Positions 31,478-41,381 are shown, counted from the first letter of the stretch. The stretch: DNA of 64,000 nucleotides from Arenicella xantha (GCF_003315245.1 NZ_QNRT01000002.1:177245-241244); one strand, 5' to 3'. Notes: a model not told the origin generated them from the sequence alone. A program made the numbers and translations.

Positions 31478-33286
31478 CTATTTTCGCAAGTAGTGATAGA
31501 TTTTATCAGCGAGGTCTTCGTTAATGCCAGTGACTTTTGCAAGATCTCTCATGCCAGCCTGTTGAATGCCCTGCAGCCCGCCAAAATGCTTCAGCAAAGC
31601 TTGCCGGCGTTTTGCACCGATACCCGGTATCTCTTGTAGAATCGATTGCGTTTGTGCCTTACCGCGACGAGCTCGATGCCCGGTAATCGCGAAGCGGTGA
31701 GCTTCATCACGAATCTGTTGCACCAAGTGCATGGCCGGCGAGTTGGCAGCTAGCTTAATGCCAATTGACTGACCCTCAACAAACAAGGTTTCAAGCCCGG
31801 GTTTTCTGCCCTCACCTTTGGCTACCCCAACTAACAAAACATCGGTGATTTGCAATTCACGCATAATCTCTGCCGCCGACGACAACTGACCCTTGCCGCC
31901 ATCAATTAACAGCAGGTCGGGTAGCTTGCCCTCTTCTTTGAGTACACGCTTATACCGACGCATAATGGCTTGTCGCATAGCGGCGTAATCGTCACCGGGC
32001 GTAATGCCAGTAATGTTATAGCGCCGATAATCAGATTTAGTAATCCCCTTCTCAGTGAACACCACACAGCTAGCGACTGTTTGCTCGCCCTGTGTGTGAC
32101 TGATGTCGAAACATTCGATCCTTGTTAGTTGTTGCTCGAGTTGAAATACCGCCGACAATGCTTGCAGACGTTTCTCAACGCTTTGTTTCTCCGACATATG
32201 CCGCTTGAGTCGCTCGGTAACGTTGAGCTGTGCCATTTGCAGCCAGTCACGCCGGTGACCACGCACGGAATGAACGATCGATACCTTGCGGTCGCCTTGT
32301 TCGGTAAGCCATGTTTCTAAATTGTCGCCGTCAGGTAAGGCTTGCCCGACCAATATCTCTTTCGGCGCGGAACGTCGATGATAATACTGTGTGATAAATG
32401 CGCTGAGTATTTCAACCTCAGTAAAATCTAAGGGCACCTTGGGAAAATGACCATTACTGCCGCTATGGCGACCACCACGAATAAATGTCACCTCAACGCA
32501 GACCTTACCGTGCAGAGTCGCAACGGTAATAATGTCGATATCAGAATGCCCGGCAGTAATCGATTGATGCGATTGCACTCGGCGCAACGCATTAATACGG
32601 TCGCGCCAACCAGCGGCTTCTTCAAACTTAAGGTTTTTTGACGCTTTCTCCATATTGGTTTGCAGCAAGGTATTTAATGAGTCGTCTTTGCCTTGCAGAA
32701 ATAATGCCGCAAGCTCAATATCTTTGCTGTAGTCCTCTTTCGAGATAACACCAACACAGGGGCCACTGCAACGTTTGATCTGGTACTGCAAGCATGGGCG
32801 TGAGCGATTGCTGAAAAATACATCGTCACATTGCCGAACCGGTAATACCTTTTGCAATAAGGCCAAAGTGTCGCGAATTGCAGTAACCCCAGGATACGGG
32901 CCAAAATAACGCCCGGGTTGACTGCGGTCGCCGCGATAAAAGCTTAACCGCGGATAGTCATGCGAATCGTCGATATGAATGAATGGGTAGCTTTTGCTGT
33001 CACGCAGTAGAATATTGTAGCGTGGCTTATGTTGCTTAATAAGGTTGGACTCTAAAATCAACGCCTCATTCTCGGTGTGTGTGACTACCACCTGAATGTC
33101 TTCGACCTTTTGCATCATCGCTTCGGTTTTAATCGGCAAACCGGTGGTGCGAAAATAACTGGATAATCGTTTTTTTAGATTTTTCGCTTTGCCAACATAC
33201 AGTAAGGCACCTTGCGCATCGAACATTTGATAAATGCCCGGCGCTTGTCCGACGTGTTGCAAAAAAGTTTTAGAATCAAAAGCCAA
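31478..33286 (-). CDS. uvrC: Excinuclease ABC subunit C
   Basis: A 602-residue nuclease of nucleotide excision repair that makes both incisions with UvrB. Domains: GIY-YIG at about 15-95 (APGIYQMF, LLYVGKAKNLKKRLSSYF), the UVR motif at about 205-240 (NLKFEEAAGWRDRI), an RNase H-like C-terminal nuclease (ECFDISHTQGE, LLIDGGKGQL) and tandem helix-hairpin-helix at the end (LQEIPGIGAKRRQALL). The start is TTG at 33286, because no ATG lies before the GIY motif. Divergent from efp. Confidence 0.95.
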   Translation of the reverse strand: MAFDSKTFLQHVGQAPGIYQMFDAQGALLYVGKAKNLKKRLSSYFRTTGLPIKTEAMMQKVEDIQVVVTHTENEALILESNLIKQHKPRYNILLRDSKSYPFIHIDDSHDYPRLSFYRGDRSQPGRYFGPYPGVTAIRDTLALLQKVLPVRQCDDVFFSNRSRPCLQYQIKRCSGPCVGVISKEDYSKDIELAALFLQGKDDSLNTLLQTNMEKASKNLKFEEAAGWRDRINALRRVQSHQSITAGHSDIDIITVATLHGKVCVEVTFIRGGRHSGSNGHFPKVPLDFTEVEILSAFITQYYHRRSAPKEILVGQALPDGDNLETWLTEQGDRKVSIVHSVRGHRRDWLQMAQLNVTERLKRHMSEKQSVEKRLQALSAVFQLEQQLTRIECFDISHTQGEQTVASCVVFTEKGITKSDYRRYNITGITPGDDYAAMRQAIMRRYKRVLKEEGKLPDLLLIDGGKGQLSSAAEIMRELQITDVLLVGVAKGEGRKPGLETLFVEGQSIGIKLAANSPAMHLVQQIRDEAHRFAITGHRARRGKAQTQSILQEIPGIGAKRRQALLKHFGGLQGIQQAGMRDLAKVTGINEDLADKIYHYLRK

Positions 33287-33361
33287 GGTAAGCTACATAA
33301 AAGACCAATTTCAAGCACATTATAACGTTAATCAGGCTGGTCTTGAGACGCTTCGTTCACC

Positions 33362-33367
33362 TATAAT
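33362..33367 (+). promoter_or_regulatory. Candidate -10 element of efp
   Basis: A perfect TATAAT lies 33 bases before the efp ATG. A matching -35 at 16-18 bases is not evident (TTGAGA at 33343 is too close), so this is only a partial promoter call. Confidence 0.35.
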
Positions 33368-33400
33368 CGCGACTTACCAAAATTACCCCTCTACAAGGCA

Positions 33401-33964
33401 ATGGCAAAGATATCGGCAAATGAAATTCGACTTGGTGGCTTAGTTGAGCACCAGGGCAACTTATGGCGCGTTCTTAAAAAGAGCCATGTGAAACCTGGCA
33501 AAGGTGGTGCGTTTGTTCAATGTGAATTGAAAGACATCATCAACGGCACCAAATTGAATGAGCGCTTTCGCTCTACCGATAAAGTCGAGCGACCACATGT
33601 AGAGCCACGCAAGATGCAATACCTTTATGCTGACGGCGATGACCATATCTTTATGGATAGCGAAACATATGAGCAGCTAATTTTGAGCGCTGATGACATA
33701 TCAGAGCAAGCCGGCTACCTACTGCCAAACACTGACGTGCAAATCAACTTCTACGATGAGACTCCGATTGGCGTTGATCTACCGGCCAACGTGGTACTCG
33801 AAGTTGTCGACACAGAAGGCGTGGTTAAAGGTCAAACTGCCGCGAGCGGTGGCAAACCGGCCAAATTGGAAACGGGGATCCGTATCACTGTGCCTACATT
33901 CGTTAACATTGGCGAGAAAGTCAAAGTTAACACTGAAACCGGCGAGTATGTTGAGCGAGCCTAG
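33401..33964 (+). CDS. efp: Elongation factor P
   Basis: 187 residues, standard length. EF-P rescues ribosomes stalled at polyproline. The KOW-like domain 1 carries the loop KPGKGGA with K34, the lysine that EpmA/EpmB modify in lysine-type EF-P; the OB domains and the C-terminal VKVNTETGEYVERA are intact. The ATG is preceded by AAGGC. It is a single gene, divergent from uvrC. No epm gene is present in the window. Confidence 0.96.
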   Translation: MAKISANEIRLGGLVEHQGNLWRVLKKSHVKPGKGGAFVQCELKDIINGTKLNERFRSTDKVERPHVEPRKMQYLYADGDDHIFMDSETYEQLILSADDISEQAGYLLPNTDVQINFYDETPIGVDLPANVVLEVVDTEGVVKGQTAASGGKPAKLETGIRITVPTFVNIGEKVKVNTETGEYVERA

Positions 33965-33988
33965 TAAGCCCGAACATTTTCAAGCTTA

Positions 33989-34021
33989 ATTGTGAGGCTG
34001 GTATTCAGCGAGCCTCACAAT
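33989..34021 (+). terminator. Hairpin downstream of efp
   Basis: ATTGTGAGGCT and AGCCTCACAAT form a perfect 11-bp stem with an 11-base loop, 25 bases after the efp stop. There is no T-run after it, so it may be a weak terminator, an RNA-stabilising hairpin or a protein site. Confidence 0.45.
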
Positions 34022-34159
34022 CGAATATTACCTTCGCTGGGCTTTTAAAAATTACAGAGCTTTAAAATTAAAAGGCTGTGAAAGTTAATAGTCCGACAGC
34101 GAGTCAAACTGAGAATCACATACAAGTAGCAAACAATGGCCGCTACGCGCTATTGATAT

Positions 34160-34188
34160 TTGACGTGTAAGATTGTCTCAGTTTATGT
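34160..34188 (+). promoter_or_regulatory. Candidate promoter of tRNA-Arg
   Basis: TTGACG (34160-34165), a 17-base spacer and TTATGT (34183-34188) lie 18 bases before the tRNA. The -35 is good and the -10 poor. Confidence 0.45.
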
Positions 34189-34206
34189 GTGTTAATAGCT
34201 AAATAC

Positions 34207-34283
34207 GTCCTGGTAGCTCAGCTGGATAGAGCAGCCGCCTCCTAAGCGGCAGGTCGGAGGTTCAAATCCTCTCCAGGACGCCA
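34207..34283 (+). tRNA. tRNA-Arg (anticodon CCT)
   Basis: A 77-base cloverleaf with encoded CCA. The acceptor GTCCTGG pairs with CCAGGAC. The anticodon loop CTCCTAA gives CCT (reads AGG), and the T-arm is GGAGGTTCAAATCCTCT. It ends 13 bases from the convergent queA stop. Confidence 0.95.
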
Positions 34284-34296
34284 CACATAGCCACCG

Positions 34297-35340
34297 CTAA
34301 GCTGTGCTCTTTTCCAGCAGCATGGCATCGCCATAACTAAAAAAACGATAGCCTTGCGCAATAGCGTGCTGATAGGCTTGTTGAATTGGTTCTGTACCAG
34401 CAAACGCACTGACTAGCATCAGCAAGGTTGATTCAGGTAAATGGAAGTTGGTCTGCAGTAAGTCGATCACCTTAAACTGGTAACCTGGATAAATAAAGAT
34501 ATCCGTGTCGCCCTGAAACGGCGCTATCAATTCATCACCAGTCGCTTGCGCCGCCGTTTCGAGTGAACGCACCACCGTTGTACCAACCGCAACAATACGC
34601 CCGCCTCGCTCTTTAGTCAGTTTGATCTGATCGCAAACCTGCTGATTTACATCTACGTACTCAGAATGCATAACATGATCTTCGACCTTGGTAACGCGAA
34701 CCGGTTGATACGTTCCAGCACCAACATGTAAAGTTACTGTGGCGATATCCACTCCTTTGGCTCGAATGCGGGCTAACAACGCATCGTCGTAATGTAACCC
34801 TGCGGTTGGCGCGGCGACGGCGCCCTGCTCCTTAGCAAACACAGTCTGATAGCGATCAGCATCACCAGCCGTGTCGTTGCGATCAATATACGGCGGCAAA
34901 GGCATATGCCCTACCCGCTCAAACCAATCAAACAAAGAACCTTGCTGATTGGACTCTAATTCAAAAAACGTGTCACGCCGCCCAGTCACCATTAGGCGTG
35001 CTGAATCATCACCATCTACGTGTAAAACTTGGCCTGGTTTGGGCGCTTTACTGGCTCTAATTTGCGCTACAAATTGATTTGCACCGGTTATACGCTCAAG
35101 CAATATTTCAACACGGCCACCCGTCTCTTTTTGCCCATGCAATCGAGCTGGAATCACCTTGGTGTTATTCAACACCAACAGGTCTCCAGACTGTAGTTCG
35201 TCAACAAGATCAGGGAACTGCGAGTCTTCAATCCCGCGACCTTGCATAAGTTTCAGCAAGCGACTAGCGCCGCGTTGAGGACTAGGAAATTGAGCGATCA
35301 ACTCGTCAGGTAGATCATAGGTAAAATCAGCAATATTCAT
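34297..35340 (-). CDS. queA: S-adenosylmethionine:tRNA ribosyltransferase-isomerase
   Basis: 347 residues from ATG 35340 (MNIADFTYDLPDELIAQFP), the usual QueA start; an upstream Met at 35370 adds ten untypical residues. QueA transfers the ribosyl part of SAM to preQ1 in tRNA, giving epoxyqueuosine. Family features: RLLKLMQGRGIEDSQFPDL, LVLNNTKVIPARLHGQK, AAPTAGLHYDDALL, VTLHVGAGTYQPV and NFHLPESTLLMLVSAF. In many gammaproteobacteria queA precedes tgt directly; here tgt is 17 kb away in the same orientation. Confidence 0.95.
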   Translation of the reverse strand: MNIADFTYDLPDELIAQFPSPQRGASRLLKLMQGRGIEDSQFPDLVDELQSGDLLVLNNTKVIPARLHGQKETGGRVEILLERITGANQFVAQIRASKAPKPGQVLHVDGDDSARLMVTGRRDTFFELESNQQGSLFDWFERVGHMPLPPYIDRNDTAGDADRYQTVFAKEQGAVAAPTAGLHYDDALLARIRAKGVDIATVTLHVGAGTYQPVRVTKVEDHVMHSEYVDVNQQVCDQIKLTKERGGRIVAVGTTVVRSLETAAQATGDELIAPFQGDTDIFIYPGYQFKVIDLLQTNFHLPESTLLMLVSAFAGTEPIQQAYQHAIAQGYRFFSYGDAMLLEKSTA

Positions 35341-35400
35341 ATTTGCGGAGTCTATCAGCTCACTTAGCAAAGCTCTATATCAACGCGCTACTGACCTACC

Positions 35401-36630
35401 TCATGCAGCACTTTTTAATGCCTGAACCTGACTCATAGCCTGATGACGGCCAAGTAATAAAAATGGGGCTGAAATGACACATATTGAGCATAACCCAATG
35501 CTTAGCGCGATTGGAATCGGGCTGAGTAGTGCCATAGTGAACAACACGGCTATCCGCATCCACTCAAGCACGCCAGCATAATGGCGATTTTCTAGCACCG
35601 ACCCAATGGCGAAGCTACTAAACAATACAAAGCCGATTAACGAAGCTAGCTCTGCAAAAGCTAGGTCCGCTGCAACGATGCCAAACCAAACCCCTAAGGT
35701 GGCGGTCGCGCTGTATTGCAAAATACTATAAATCTTCAGTGCACCGGGTATGGCGATATCGAATTTCTCAAAGTCTTCTAACTCATTTTTTTCCAACGGG
35801 TATTGGTCTACCACATCCGGTGGCCGCCATCCGGTTCGACGAAACCACAGCGTCAGCTTATGCCACCAATTCTTCGTATGCACAGCATCCCAAAATAGCT
35901 GATTGTAGATTTGAAAATTTACCCATAACGGATTCCAAGAACGCACCGCACCACGAATTCCATACACGGGCAGATCATCGTCTTGCTCTTCCTGATAAGT
36001 GCCAAAAAAACGGTCCCAAAGAATAAAAACACCGCCGTAATTACGATCAATATAAACAGTGTTCTGCGCGTGATGGCCACGATGATTGGATGGCGTTACA
36101 AAAAACCACTCAACCCAACCCAGTTTGCCAACATGGCGAGTATGTACCCAAAATTGATACACTAAATTAAGCGCACCGACGGTAACCAACATCAACGGAT
36201 CGATACCCATTACGGCCATTGGTAGATAAAAAATAAAGCCTAAGAAGCCCGTACCTGTCTGACGTAAAGCCGTGGTCAGATTATATTCTTCACTTGAATG
36301 GTGAACCACATGCGAGGCCCACAAGATATTCATCTCGTGGCCCATGCGATGCTTCCAGTAGTAAAAGAAGTCATACACAATAAACGCTATGATCCAACCC
36401 CACGCAGAATCGGGCCAACTAAACAGCGCCACACTGTCGTAGACCATCACGTAAATGGTGAATGGAATTAGCCTTTTACTAACCGCGACGAGCTGATTAA
36501 TGGTTCCGGTTGTGAGGCTGGTTAAGGAATCATTGACGCGGTAATAATTAGTTCCACGCCACTTATCTACGATTAGCTCTAGCGCTATCAAAAGTAGAAA
36601 AAAGGGAACGGCGTATAACAGTATATTCAT
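35401..36630 (-). CDS. Fatty acid hydroxylase / sterol desaturase family membrane protein
   Basis: A 409-residue multi-pass membrane protein. Three histidine clusters that bind the di-iron centre are visible in the first half: HRMGHE, HVVHHSSE and HRGHH. Members hydroxylate or desaturate lipids (C4-sterol oxidases, carotene hydroxylases, alkylglycerol monooxygenase). The length and additional C-terminal membrane segments resemble the alkylglycerol monooxygenase-like subgroup, but the substrate cannot be assigned. It lies 60 bases upstream of queA and downstream of the fad genes, which fits lipid metabolism but does not prove it. Confidence 0.8.
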   Translation of the reverse strand: MNILLYAVPFFLLLIALELIVDKWRGTNYYRVNDSLTSLTTGTINQLVAVSKRLIPFTIYVMVYDSVALFSWPDSAWGWIIAFIVYDFFYYWKHRMGHEMNILWASHVVHHSSEEYNLTTALRQTGTGFLGFIFYLPMAVMGIDPLMLVTVGALNLVYQFWVHTRHVGKLGWVEWFFVTPSNHRGHHAQNTVYIDRNYGGVFILWDRFFGTYQEEQDDDLPVYGIRGAVRSWNPLWVNFQIYNQLFWDAVHTKNWWHKLTLWFRRTGWRPPDVVDQYPLEKNELEDFEKFDIAIPGALKIYSILQYSATATLGVWFGIVAADLAFAELASLIGFVLFSSFAIGSVLENRHYAGVLEWMRIAVLFTMALLSPIPIALSIGLCSICVISAPFLLLGRHQAMSQVQALKSAA

Positions 36631-36778
36631 GAGCGCTGTCTCATCTCGTGCAAGTTATTATTAGACCTACGACTCCCCCACAGCAACCCATGCAACACCA
36701 TCATACAATAGGCTATCGGGCTAACGCCATGGCGCAGCGAAAACCCGACTCCCGCGTGGTTGTACTCTGTTGCGCCCA

Positions 36779-38893
36779 TTAGCTATAAAACGATGTGCCT
36801 TCTTTTGCATGTTTAAGCAGTACTGGAGCCGGGGTATAACGTTTGCCAAACTCAGTTTGCAGCGCGCTAAGCTTTTCTACTATCGTGGCAGCACCAATGG
36901 AATCCATATAGCGGAAAGGCCCACCAAGAAACGGCGGAAAGCCCAAACCGAAAATCGCGCCGATATCACCGTCACGTGGGCTGCGTAAGATGCCCTCCCC
37001 TAAGCAGTACGCGGCCTCATTAAGCATGGTCAACATAATGCGCTCGGCAATATCCTTGCGGCTCAACTCAGTTCGACCGTGATTTGAAACCTGCATCACT
37101 TGGTAGATTGTCTCGTCTACGCGCTTACCTTTAGAAGACTCAGAGTAGTCGTAAAAACCCCTGCCATTTTTGCGCCCTTGACGGTCATCGTTCAACACTC
37201 GCTCTACACCATCGATTAGCGGAACACGATTACCAAAAGCTTGATTCAGCGTAGTTACGATATGCGCCCCAACGTCTATGCCGACTTCGTCCATCAACTT
37301 AATTGGGCCAACCGGCATTCCAAAGTCCTCCAGCGCTGCATCAACCTCTTCTATTGAGACACCTTCTAACACTAAGCGAACCGCCTCCATGTTGTATGGC
37401 ACCAATACTCGCGTGGTGTAGAACCCTGGCCCGTCGTTCACCACAATCACCGTTTTACCTTGTTGTTTACCAAGTTCAACAGCGGTTGCGGTAACCCAGT
37501 CTGCGGTTTTTGAACCTTTAATGACTTCTAATAGCGGCATCTTTTCAACTGGTGAAAAATAATGCATACCAACCACGCGCTCGGGAAACTTAGCTTTAGC
37601 AGCAACCGCATCAATGGGAATAGCCGAGGTATTAGTGGCAAAAATGGTCTCTTTATTAGCCGCTAAAGATTCAATGTCGGCCACCATTTTTTGTTTAAGC
37701 TCAAGACTTTCAAACACGGCCTCAATCACCACATCACTGTTCTTAAACCCGCGATAGTCCGTGGTGCCAGTCAATTTAGCCATCGTCGCTTGCCGATCAA
37801 GCGGCTTCATTCGGCGCCTTGATACAGCTTTGTCGAGAATTTTTCCCACATAGCTAATCCCTTTTGCCAAACCGTCATCTGAGATGTCCTTCAATCGAAC
37901 CGTGTGATTAGCCTTCGCCACACTCACATAACTAATACCGGCGCCCATTAAGCCGGCGCCTAACACACCAACGTGGTCGATATCGCGCGCAGTTTCTGCG
38001 GAATCTACCCCGCTGTCTTTTTTAAGTTCAGTCGTAGCAAAGAAGATGTTAACCAACTGATTTGAGACCGGCGTCATCAACAGCTCAGCAAAGCCTTGCG
38101 CTTCGATCTTCAAGCCCTTGGCAAGACTAGTGCCTAAACCACGGTTAACCACATCTAATATTTTTAACGGTGCTGGGTAGTGGCCTTTAGTCATTTTAAG
38201 CGCTTGAGCTCGCGCCTTTGAGATCACATAGGACCGCATCGGTCCAATTTTCATCAATTTGTTGATCACGCCTTGCTTACGGCGAGGTTTGCGCTTGGCA
38301 ACATAGTCGGCGGCAACTCGCTCTAGTAACGCGGCTGGCACTACCGAATCGACCAAACCGGCATTTAACGCTCGTTTAGCATTTAGCTGCTTACCGGTTA
38401 ACAATAAATCCAACGCGGTTGGCAAATCAATGAGTCTCGGCAAGCGCTGGGTACCACCGCCGCCAGGCAAAATACCTAACTGCACTTCGGGCACGCCAAT
38501 TTTGGTTGCTTTAGAGTCAGACGCTACGCGATAGTCAAATGCGAGAGCCAATTCCAAACCGCCGCCCAAACATACGCCATCAATCGCGGCCACGGTAGTG
38601 AATGGCAGATCAACAATGCGCTGAAACATTGCATGCAGCAACTCAGAGGATTCGGCCGCTTGCGCCACAGAATCAATACCTTGCAACATTGATATATCAG
38701 CACCGGCCAAAAAACAACCAGGCTTAGCAGACTTGAAGATTAACCCCTGCACGGTTGTATCTAGCTCTAATTGACTAAATACCGCCTCGTAGTCGGTTTG
38801 GATTGCTCGATTCAGAACGTTTTGCGGCTGAGTTACATCGTTCATCGTGATGATGGCGATATCATTTTGTTTTTCTAAGTTAAACACACTCAT
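36779..38893 (-). CDS. fadJ: Fatty acid oxidation complex alpha subunit (enoyl-CoA hydratase / 3-hydroxyacyl-CoA dehydrogenase)
   Basis: 704 residues from ATG 38893, chosen over ATG 38899 because AGGA is seven bases upstream of it. The N-terminal crotonase half (about 10-190) has GADISML, GVCLGGGLELALAFDYR and LGILPGGGGTQRLPRL. The dehydrogenase half has the NAD motif GVLGAGLMGAGIS (about 310), EAVFESLELKQ, TNTSAIPID, GMHYFSPVEKMPLLEVI and NDGPGFYTTRVL. It performs two beta-oxidation steps. It forms a pair with the thiolase just upstream (37-base gap), as fadI-fadJ do. Confidence 0.92.
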   Translation of the reverse strand: MSVFNLEKQNDIAIITMNDVTQPQNVLNRAIQTDYEAVFSQLELDTTVQGLIFKSAKPGCFLAGADISMLQGIDSVAQAAESSELLHAMFQRIVDLPFTTVAAIDGVCLGGGLELALAFDYRVASDSKATKIGVPEVQLGILPGGGGTQRLPRLIDLPTALDLLLTGKQLNAKRALNAGLVDSVVPAALLERVAADYVAKRKPRRKQGVINKLMKIGPMRSYVISKARAQALKMTKGHYPAPLKILDVVNRGLGTSLAKGLKIEAQGFAELLMTPVSNQLVNIFFATTELKKDSGVDSAETARDIDHVGVLGAGLMGAGISYVSVAKANHTVRLKDISDDGLAKGISYVGKILDKAVSRRRMKPLDRQATMAKLTGTTDYRGFKNSDVVIEAVFESLELKQKMVADIESLAANKETIFATNTSAIPIDAVAAKAKFPERVVGMHYFSPVEKMPLLEVIKGSKTADWVTATAVELGKQQGKTVIVVNDGPGFYTTRVLVPYNMEAVRLVLEGVSIEEVDAALEDFGMPVGPIKLMDEVGIDVGAHIVTTLNQAFGNRVPLIDGVERVLNDDRQGRKNGRGFYDYSESSKGKRVDETIYQVMQVSNHGRTELSRKDIAERIMLTMLNEAAYCLGEGILRSPRDGDIGAIFGLGFPPFLGGPFRYMDSIGAATIVEKLSALQTEFGKRYTPAPVLLKHAKEGTSFYS

Positions 38894-38930
38894 ATTCATT
38901 TCCTAGTTTGTCGCTGCCAAGCCAAGCTTG

Positions 38931-40214
38931 TTACGCAGATTCGAGCACCATTGCTGCACCGAGACCACCAGCCGCGCAAGCTGTGATCAACCCAAATTGT
39001 CCACCAGTGCGCTTTAAATCATAAAGCATCTGGGTCAACTGACGTGTGCCAGTAGCGGCAAATGGATGCCCGAGTGAAATTGAACTGCCGGAGACGTTCA
39101 GTTTATCAAAATCAACTTCGCCAATTGCTGTGTCACGATTGAGTCGTTCTTTAGCGAACTGTTTGGAGCCAAAGGCTTGGGTATTCGATAACACTTGCGC
39201 AGCAAATGCTTCATGCATATCGATAAGATCTATTTGTGCCAGCGTCAAACCAGCTAAATCAAGCGCCTTGGGGGTAGCAAAAGAAGGTCCCATCAACATC
39301 TGCCAATTCGGATCGATCGCCGAGAATGCAAAACTGTTAATGTAGCCGAGCGGCTGCAAACCTAATTGTTTGGCTTTACTCTCGCTCATTAGAACCACCG
39401 CCGACGCACCGTCGGTAAGCGGCGAGCTAGTTGCGGCCGTAACAGTGCCGTATTTACGGTCAAATACCGGTTTTAGGCGCGCATATTTTTCTAGCTCAGA
39501 GTCAGCCCGAAACAGATTGTCTTTACTGATAGGCTGGTAACTGGGCCCAGTAATCACCGACATTACTTGCTCATCGAACCAACCTTGCTCCCACGCTTTT
39601 GCCGCATTAATGTGTGACCGGTGCGCCAGCGCATCTTGATCCACTCGGCTAATGCCGTTCTCCTTCGCCATTTTTTCAGCCGCCTGCCCCATGGTGAGCT
39701 CCGAAGAAGGCTCTTTGATCGCGGGTTGCGTAGGTATAAGATCTTTTAAACCGATGCCTTTAAATGCTTTCCACTTTGGTCCTTTGCTATAACTAGAGCG
39801 AACCATGGCCTCGGTCATTTTCTTGTTGAAACTAATCGGCGGTTGCGACATGACATCGCAGCCTCCGGCAATGCCAGTATCTATGATTCCCGCTTGTATA
39901 TTCATGGCAATATCAACCGCTGACTGATAGCTGCTAGCACACGCCCTGGAAACACTGTATGCATCGGTCTGCACTGGCAAGTTTGCACTCATCACGATTT
40001 CTCGCGCTATATTTGGTGAGTCCGGTGCCATTACGACTTGCCCAAACACTAATTTTTCAATTAATTGCTTGTCAACTTCAGCTCGTTGCACCAGCTCGGC
40101 GACCAACTCAGCCGCCAATGTTCGAGCGGGTAACTTACTGTAACCGGTTGCGATTCGCAGAAAAGGTGTTCTGGCGCCGGCGATAACCGCCACGCGTTGC
40201 TTGGATGTATCCAT
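38931..40214 (-). CDS. fadI: 3-ketoacyl-CoA thiolase (FadI type)
   Basis: A 427-residue thiolase that cleaves 3-ketoacyl-CoA in the last step of beta-oxidation. Nucleophile C92 lies in SRACASSYQS; the second conserved regions are DMHEAFAAQVLSN and the C-terminal SLGHPFAATGTRQ and CAAGGLGAAMVLE. The length and the partner fadJ fit the FadI subfamily (longer than FadA). Probably one operon with fadJ; no FadR-like site was identified. Confidence 0.92.
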   Translation of the reverse strand: MDTSKQRVAVIAGARTPFLRIATGYSKLPARTLAAELVAELVQRAEVDKQLIEKLVFGQVVMAPDSPNIAREIVMSANLPVQTDAYSVSRACASSYQSAVDIAMNIQAGIIDTGIAGGCDVMSQPPISFNKKMTEAMVRSSYSKGPKWKAFKGIGLKDLIPTQPAIKEPSSELTMGQAAEKMAKENGISRVDQDALAHRSHINAAKAWEQGWFDEQVMSVITGPSYQPISKDNLFRADSELEKYARLKPVFDRKYGTVTAATSSPLTDGASAVVLMSESKAKQLGLQPLGYINSFAFSAIDPNWQMLMGPSFATPKALDLAGLTLAQIDLIDMHEAFAAQVLSNTQAFGSKQFAKERLNRDTAIGEVDFDKLNVSGSSISLGHPFAATGTRQLTQMLYDLKRTGGQFGLITACAAGGLGAAMVLESA

Positions 40215-40329
40215 GGTGAATTTCCGTGGTGAGTTGGAATACGCTCAAATTGCGTAAAACAATTGAGTTACACAATAATAGCAAACTATCAGCTAGTCGC
40301 GCAGACAGGCTCGACAATATGTCCACTAT

Positions 40330-40878
40330 TCAGAGTTCGAATAGCCGCTGCCAATTAAAGTAGGGGCCGGGGTCGGGTTTGCGCCCTGGAGCGATATCGC
40401 TGTGCGCAAAGATATTCGACTCAAGGATGTTAGGGTAAGCCGCGCGTAAACTAGCGATCAGCTCACGTAATTCTCGATATTGTGCGTCGGTGAAACCATT
40501 CGGATCGGTGTCTAAGCCTTCTAACTCAATACCAATTGAAAAATTATTTACTTTAGGCCGTTGCAAGCATACCGACTCACCGGCGTGCCACGCGCGGTCA
40601 TGGGTAGCCACAAACTGTATCAACTCACCGTCGCGCTTTACTAAAAAATGTGCCGAGACTCGCAGGTCGGCTATGTGCGTAAAATATGGATGCTCGTGCC
40701 CAGCTAGTTGATTAGTGAAAAAACGTTCTATTTGATCACCACCATATTCACCAGGCGGTAACGAAATACAATGCACGATTATGCATTCAGGCTCAGCACC
40801 GATGTCGCGCTGATCAAAATTCTCCGACGGCAGATGTCGCGCTGAATCAATTAACCCTGAACTGGTGTCTAAATGCAT
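40330..40878 (-). CDS. ampD: 1,6-anhydro-N-acetylmuramyl-L-alanine amidase
   Basis: A 182-residue cytoplasmic zinc amidase that recycles murein by removing peptides from anhydro-MurNAc. Zinc ligands are visible: His in CIIVHCISLPPGEYGG, and His and Asp in FAHSDIAPGRKPDPGPYFNW. Other family blocks are VSAHFLVKRDGELIQFV, DRAWHAGES and NNFSIGIELEG. There is no signal peptide, as expected for AmpD. It follows pgpA by 11 bases. Confidence 0.94.
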   Translation of the reverse strand: MHLDTSSGLIDSARHLPSENFDQRDIGAEPECIIVHCISLPPGEYGGDQIERFFTNQLAGHEHPYFTHIADLRVSAHFLVKRDGELIQFVATHDRAWHAGESVCLQRPKVNNFSIGIELEGLDTDPNGFTDAQYRELRELIASLRAAYPNILESNIFAHSDIAPGRKPDPGPYFNWQRLFEL

Positions 40879-40889
40879 TCTGGTATTAG

Positions 40890-41378
40890 TCAGAATGTAA
40901 GGTACGGCTGTGCAAAAAACAAAATAAGGCCGGCAAACACACCAGCCAACACATCATCAATCATAATGCCAAAGCCACCATGTACATGGCGATCGAGCAG
41001 CTTAATCGGCCACGGCTTTAAAATGTCGAAGATTCTGAATAGAACAAACCCAACAACCACATTGAGCCAAGTTGGTGGCACCGCGATGAGAGTAATAAAC
41101 AAACCAACAAATTCATCCCAAACGATGCTTCCATGATCATGTGCGCCTACATCGGAAGCTGTTTTACCGCACACATAAACGCCAACCACGAAGCTAAGCA
41201 GAATGAATGCTAGGTATGCTGGCAGTGTGGCAGGCAACCAGGCCACCGCAACTAAATAGAATGGCACGGCGGCCAAGGTACCCCAAGTACCCGGTGCAGG
41301 CTTAAGTAGCCCAGACCCAAACCCAAGTGCGACTAAATGTACTGGGTCGCTAAGGGTAAATTTAACCGGATCGTTCAT
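40890..41378 (-). CDS. pgpA: Phosphatidylglycerophosphatase A
   Basis: 162 residues. It dephosphorylates PGP to phosphatidylglycerol in the inner membrane, the step after PgsA. Family features: LALGFGSGLLKPAPGTWGTL, VGAHDHGSIVWDEFVG, FRIFDILKPWPIKLLDRHVHGG and IMIDDVLAGVFAG, with about four membrane segments. It starts three bases after the thiL stop, in the usual order nusB-thiL-pgpA. Confidence 0.95.
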   Translation of the reverse strand: MNDPVKFTLSDPVHLVALGFGSGLLKPAPGTWGTLAAVPFYLVAVAWLPATLPAYLAFILLSFVVGVYVCGKTASDVGAHDHGSIVWDEFVGLFITLIAVPPTWLNVVVGFVLFRIFDILKPWPIKLLDRHVHGGFGIMIDDVLAGVFAGLILFFAQPYLTF

Positions 41379-41381
41379 TGT

